Shown here in pieces: positions 50,255-55,305 of a stretch of DNA of 55,305 nt. Both the position numbers and the translations under genes were made by a program. Position 1 is the stretch's first letter, and every line of letters starts with the position of its first letter. This DNA is from Conidiobolus incongruus B7586 (lineage: Eukaryota > Entomophthoromycota > Entomophthoromycetes > Entomophthorales > Conidiobolaceae). Location of the stretch: contig JNEM01015745.1 in NCBI GenBank assembly GCA_000697335.1, forward strand, positions 1 through 55,305, in the 5' to 3' direction. Below the pieces are notes generated by a model that saw only the letters and a list, made by a program, of their open reading frames with translations, did no database searches and was not told the origin of the DNA.

Positions 50255-52514
50255 TTATTTTGTGATATGAGTGGTGGCGGGTACGAAGTCGCCAAGAAGT
50301 TCAGGAGCAATTTCACTTCCTTCAGTATCCAGCCTGTCAATTAACTTCAGGAGGTCATAATTTATCTTTTCTGAAACTACTGAATCATGTTTATAATCAG
50401 GATGAGAAGTAATCTTGTTACGTATCCAAGTGGCGGCAGTGATTAAAGATCCATTGGCACGAGCTGAGACCAAAGCCAAATATTTATCAAGTTGTTGCCT
50501 AGTGGAAGATGAAATATCTTGAGTATCCAAATATTTCTTCATGGTAGGGATGATGCCAACAAAACCACCAACCTAAAATTATAAATTTAGAACCGATTAA
50601 AAATATTAGTATGATATGTTAAAATTACCTTTCCATTCATAATTTCATCAATATTCATTAATTCATATTCATCAGGATCAGCTACGTCGCTAGGTGTGCT
50701 CTCATCAGTAATGTATTTTCTAAAATAGAATTTTTCTTGGGTGACAGCTCCACGTCTATGAGCAACTTTCATATTTTCATCAACTTTAGAGATAGGGATA
50801 TAAGTATTAATTTTAGTGTTAATAATAACACGGGTCATTAAAGCAATGAAAACAGCAAAAGCAGCATTTTCAAAGTCAGTTAATTGTGCTTCCATAGAAC
50901 GGAATTCAACTCTCCAGCCGATAGGGGAGTTAGGTGGAGGAGGCTTGAATCTCATGGTCTGCCAGTTAGTAGACTGAAGGTTTTCAAAGTGATCAGATGA
51001 GCGAGAGTTGTCTTGGTTGACTAATTCTTCAAAGATAACCAATGGATCTCTGATAAATAAGTGAGCAATGTGCTTAGCTAATTTATCATCAATACCAGCC
51101 TTGGACAATGTTTTGTAGCTGTTTTCATCATAAACTAAATTAATATCGTTGTACTTATCTTTAAAAATGGGGTCGTTTGATAAATAGCTGTCAACTGAGT
51201 CATATCTGGATTTAGGAATCAATCTTTGACCAGGTTTGGTTGGCTTTAAACCACGCTCTTCAGGAGTACGGCAGTCAACACTACCAGCAACAACATTCCA
51301 GCGACAGTCGACATCAGCCAAATATCCTCTCCAAGCAGGAGCAGCAGCGGTCAAAGCCAACATAATAGGACCCAAAGGAATCAATTGGTCATAAAGGCGC
51401 CTAGCTTCATTAATATCACCAGCTTGGAAAGTGGTTTGTAAACAGCAACATCCCATTCCAAAGCACATCGAATCCATATAAATATGATCTGGCAATGCAG
51501 CAGTGGCAGCTTCCAGGTCTTCTGGAAAAAAGTTACGTTTGTGAGGAATGGTAGGATCAATGAAAGGAGAAGGGGTATTGATATCATTGAAAATAGGCAT
51601 ATTGATAGCGACCTTTGAGCCTCTTCTTTTTCTGATATTGGCGGTGAGAGTACTAAGAAAAGTCAGTACAAAATAATAAATCAACAAATCTGCTTAAGAT
51701 TACGGGTAACGAGCATGAGGATTGATGATTTCATCGGGAACGAACATACTGCGACTAGCATTACCTCTAGCTTCTAGAGGAGGGTCAAGAAAATCACCTT
51801 GTCCCAAAATAGGGAAACTTGTGATGGTTAAAAGAGCCTCGTTGGGGTTCATGAACTGATTAGCAACTTCGCGTCTAAGGTATTGAGAATAATGAGCAAA
51901 TGCACACATATTGTTGCCTGTTATCATTTTACCTTAATTTCATATTAGGTTCAACTGTCATCAATTCATCAAAAGAGTCGCCATATGGGGCACCTGGTGT
52001 ACCTAAATGAATCATTAATAAAATATTTCTCAACAAAAATAATTGCATAAATATTTACCTTCAAGCATATATCTACCATATTCCGGGCGCCAATTAGTAG
52101 GAACAGTTCTAATATTGATAGCACCAATTCAACGTTAATAATGATCTTCAGAAAATATTTTGCTTACTTACGTGTTATTGGCAATAGCTTCAGTTTCTTG
52201 ACGCTGTAATTCGGGTAGGAATTCGTGAGCTCTCAGTGATAATTTAGCTTTTTTATTTTTATCATCGAAATTGATAATCATATATTCTAACTAAAAAACA
52301 AAACTAAATTAGAATTTGATATGTTTAAAAATATATGTCAAAATAAATTGAAACTGAAATTTACCTCGTCACCCCAATAGAGAATATCGCCTTTTCTATC
52401 TTTGGACTGGTTATAAATATTGATAAATTGCTCAATTCCGTCTTTTCTGACTTTGTTAGTGTATTGGGAAGCCTTTTCCCAAGGTAGAGGAGTGCCCAAA
52501 GATAGTAAGCCCAT
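50255..52514 (-). CDS. GCS1: Glutamate-cysteine ligase catalytic subunit
   Basis: This cytosolic enzyme makes gamma-glutamylcysteine, the limiting step of glutathione synthesis. Seven exons (52514-52365, 52290-52172, 52108-52059, 52002-51933, 51874-51704, 51652-50629, 50572-50255) join in frame to 633 aa, close to human GCLC (637). Introns are 51-74 nt. The start MGLLSLGTPLPWEKASQY, followed by ILYWGDE, is the family N-terminus. Further landmarks are RPEYGRYMLEGTPGAPYGD, TSFPILGQGDF, TANIRKRRGSKVAINMPIF and the signature YMDSMCFGMGCCCLQTTFQA (residues about 245-264), then WRVEFRSMEAQLTDFENAAF, and finally the helical end. Small exons 3 (50 nt) and 4 (70 nt) were placed by splice phase and homology. 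All key motifs are present. Confidence 0.95.
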
Positions 52515-55021
52515 AGTTGTGAAAAATAATATGAAGATAAATGGATCAGTCTATATGATTGTTATATATATATATATTGTATAATAGAATTAATTATTTA
52601 AATAATATTAAATTGAAATTAGATCCAAAATGAATTGTTAATAATGTGATCAAATGTATTTATATCAATCGAAGATATGGATAAAAGATATTAGTTCAAA
52701 TTGAGTTAATTTGATGTGATAATTTTGAAGATAAATTGTGTAATTGATATTGTTGAGCTTTCAAAATTGTGAACTTGAAGCTATTGGTTGCTGCAATTGT
52801 TGAGAGTCAGGGGATCAACAGTCAAAAGGAAAGAGTAAAACAATTTGGAAAGAATAAGGTAGAGAGGTATTTATATCATAAACGGTTGTATATTATTAAT
52901 GAGCATAACCAATCGTGTCTTTAGCATCAGCTGGTTTATTTTCATAACTGAAATGATTAAATTTCAAATTTAGAGGGGTGGGTGGATATAAATTCATAGT
53001 CAATTTGAATGGAAAATTAATCTCAGATTAAGGCAGCCAATTAAATTTTAAGAATTGTATTAGTAATCATTCTTCAAAGTTGTTCGAGTCCATTTGCAGA
53101 TTACTTATGTAATAAATTGGTCAAAATAAATTATTAAAACCATAATAAATATATCGGAAGTACAAGAAGATGAATAATAAATATTGTGCTTAACTCCGAC
53201 ATGATCTCATCATACTACGATTACATTTTAAGATTACTTTTTTCATTGTAATTTGGATATATTTGATCAATTTTTAATTCTCTTGATAAGGGTAAATTCT
53301 TATGATCAATTTCCAATTCAATTGTATTCATAATAATTTTTTAGTTATTTATCAATATTCAAGCATTACAAAAAATGTAGTCTCAGTTCAATTAAATCAA
53401 CTGGACCAGTGCTTAACAACTATTCTTATTTTTAAATTTAACATAATGCTAAGATATCAATCAAAACTCATTATACACTATTTGCTTGTCATAATCATTT
53501 ATTAGTAATAGAATATTTTTGATTCGAGTAAAATGATCAGAAAGTAACGTGCAAATTATACTATTTACCAATTCAAGTAATAAATTTTTACCAATATAAA
53601 CTTTAAATTTGTTGCCATATTCAATATTATTTTGTTTTTTTGTTTAATTCAAAGATTACCCAAACTTTATTTAAGATTATTTTCAAATAGAAAAAACTTA
53701 AATAAAAATTATAATTGATATAATACTTTTGTTACAAATATAAAGAATTTTTATAATTTAAAAATATATATTTAAAATATTTTTGATATAATTTAGCATG
53801 ATTGAATGTACAAATACAAATTTGCATAACTCAAATTATTTTACTTTGTAGAATTAGAAAAAGTATCAAATGATTTAATATTCTTTTTTATGAATTGTAA
53901 TACAAAAAATGCCTAAAGTTCTAATTATGCCAATACTAAGATTTATTAGCGATGAATATATTAAATCATGTTATATTGATTAATAATATAAAAGTGGCTG
54001 TCAAGTCTATATTAGAAATAAATCAAAAAATCGGGTAAATCATCCAATTGAAAATATCAAATCAATTTCAATTAAAAAATTTAAAAAATAATTGCTGTCA
54101 ATTTTATAAACAACTTAAATAGCCTCAAATTCTTAATTGAGTATGATGTGGTCTAAAAGCCACACACTAAGCTTGAATAATGCTCAGCAACGCTGTTTGT
54201 TGATTTTTAAAATTTGACAATTTTTGATTAATCTATCATTTTATGCTGAAATAAAATTTCAGTTGATTTTATGTTAGATAAATTGAATTATATATTTTTT
54301 TCATTTTGAATAAAATTAATTATAAATAACAGGTTCTCTCTTGATATGAGATTAGAATATTAGTAATTAAAAAATTTATTTAACTAGATGAATATACTAT
54401 TATAATCATATTACTTGTTTATAATAGAACTTGCTAGACTATGGAATAGGAATAAGGTTTAATATTATTATAGTTAATTTAAATTACAAATCAAATTTCT
54501 TTTTGGTAATTTTAAGATATTTGAACTAATTTATATTATGTTTCATTCTGATTATCCTAACAATTCATAGCTTCCATATTGAGTATAATTAAAATTTTTG
54601 CTTTATGTATAATGTAAAATATAAACTTTAACATAATGTGAATATAGTTAAAAAAGAAAAGATTCACTCTACTTCATTACCATTTATCGACTATGAATTA
54701 CTAAGAAAATAAATTTTACACTCTAACAAAAAATATTTTTAGGAATCCATTTTCCAAAAAATACTATTCTTTTACAAATACTGATTTTAAGTTGATTTCT
54801 TAATTTGGAATGGATTTTACAGAATTTAAAATCATTAGTTTTCAGATGGTCATATAGTTTGGACTTGGTAAAGTAATAATATTGTTTAAATTGCATTTTG
54901 TTTCATGTACTTCAAATCTTGAATTGTTCTCTTATGCCTAAATAGGCTATAAATTTGGTCTATTTTGAATATGTTTATAAATTTAACAATGATCCCAAAT
55001 TTTTGATATATTTTTTGAAAA
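52515..55021. other. AT-rich spacer upstream of glutamate-cysteine ligase
   Basis: It contains the promoter side of the ligase gene; no gene was recognised. An open stretch at 53302-53505 (+) has no convincing protein character. Confidence 0.5.
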
Positions 55022-55040
55022 AGATGTGTATAAGAGACAG
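55022..55040 (+). other. Exact Tn5 mosaic end (library adapter sequence)
   Basis: The 19 bases AGATGTGTATAAGAGACAG equal the hyperactive Tn5 mosaic end used in Nextera-type libraries. An exact 19-base match in such AT-rich DNA is very unlikely by chance. The rest of the commercial adapter is absent on its left. The best explanation is untrimmed adapter carried into the assembly, so bases to its right may not be truly adjacent to those on its left. Confidence 0.93.
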
Positions 55041-55305
55041 ATATATAAATAATTAAGTCTGTGTTTTTTTTATAAAATAAATACCTAGCTATTTTAGTAA
55101 TAATTTAATAAAAGTTATTTTAAAATTTTAGGGAAGATTAATTTCTTTTGAAAATAATAATATAAGAATATTAAGTTTTAGCTTTAATATTAAATATATT
55201 TATTAGTTAAAATAATAAACTTATTTATCTTAAATTATATAGATTTTATCTTAAGTAATTATATAATAACAAAGTTAAAAATTTAATGAAATCTTTAATA
55301 TTAAT
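55041..55305. other. AT-rich tail beyond the adapter, placement uncertain
   Basis: Very AT-rich sequence without genes. Its composition and some short blocks (for example around AGATTAATTTC near 55135) recall the dispersed repeat at 1-1258 and 13264-14555, but I cannot align it convincingly. Because it follows an adapter remnant it may come from another locus. Confidence 0.4.

Noticed and set aside
1-55305. CRISPR array, operon or prokaryotic island
   Set aside because: No regularly spaced direct repeats were seen, and the genes have spliceosomal introns and eukaryotic families.

Overview
The window reads as nuclear DNA of a very AT-rich fungus. Compact genes with short introns stand in long AT-rich spacers. 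Introns that I can define from reading frame and splice sites are 48-113 nt, open with GTAAGT, GTAAAT, GTAATT or close variants, and close with TAG. Fungal signs are a 1020-aa Zn2Cys6 transcription factor, a Jsn1/Puf2-type RRM-Pumilio protein and vacuolar carboxypeptidase Y-like proteases. A complex III hinge subunit, TIM21 and pyruvate dehydrogenase E1-alpha show an aerobic mitochondrion, which argues against the equally AT-rich anaerobic Neocallimastigomycota. An early-diverging 'zygomycete' lineage is my guess, not a demonstrated placement.

Layout. 1-2100: two copies of an AT-rich repeat in opposite orientation. 2145-3618 (-): short/branched-chain acyl-CoA dehydrogenase, five exons. 3796-4361: possible small genes, weak. 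7105-7386 (+): complex III hinge protein. 9612-23372 (-): serine carboxypeptidase (S10) cluster with two intact genes (9612-11141 and 17553-19033) and two pseudogenes (12440-15209 and 21985-23372); the first pseudogene is split by a 1.3-kb copy of the repeat seen at 1-1258. 26050-29112 (+): Zn2Cys6 regulator. 29516-30357 (-): TIM21. 33181-35979 (-): RRM-RRM-Pumilio RNA-binding protein. 38549-40068 (-): a fifth, broken carboxypeptidase. 40281-41548 (-): decayed D-threonine aldolase/D-serine dehydratase-like gene. 43919-43999 (+): tRNA-Ser(AGA). 45327-46673 (-): pyruvate dehydrogenase E1-alpha. 50255-52514 (-): glutamate-cysteine ligase, seven exons. 55022-55040: an exact Tn5 mosaic-end sequence, most simply a library-adapter remnant and possible false join.

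Four genes (acyl-CoA dehydrogenase, hinge protein, TIM21, E1-alpha) encode mitochondrial proteins, but nothing suggests linkage by function. The main evolutionary story is birth and death in the carboxypeptidase family: five same-strand loci share one intron position, three are dead and one was hit by a repeat. I found no clear candidate for a new biological system. The items most worth following are the repeat family with its insertion scar, the pattern of Gln/Trp-to-stop changes in the pseudogenes, and the adapter at the right edge.
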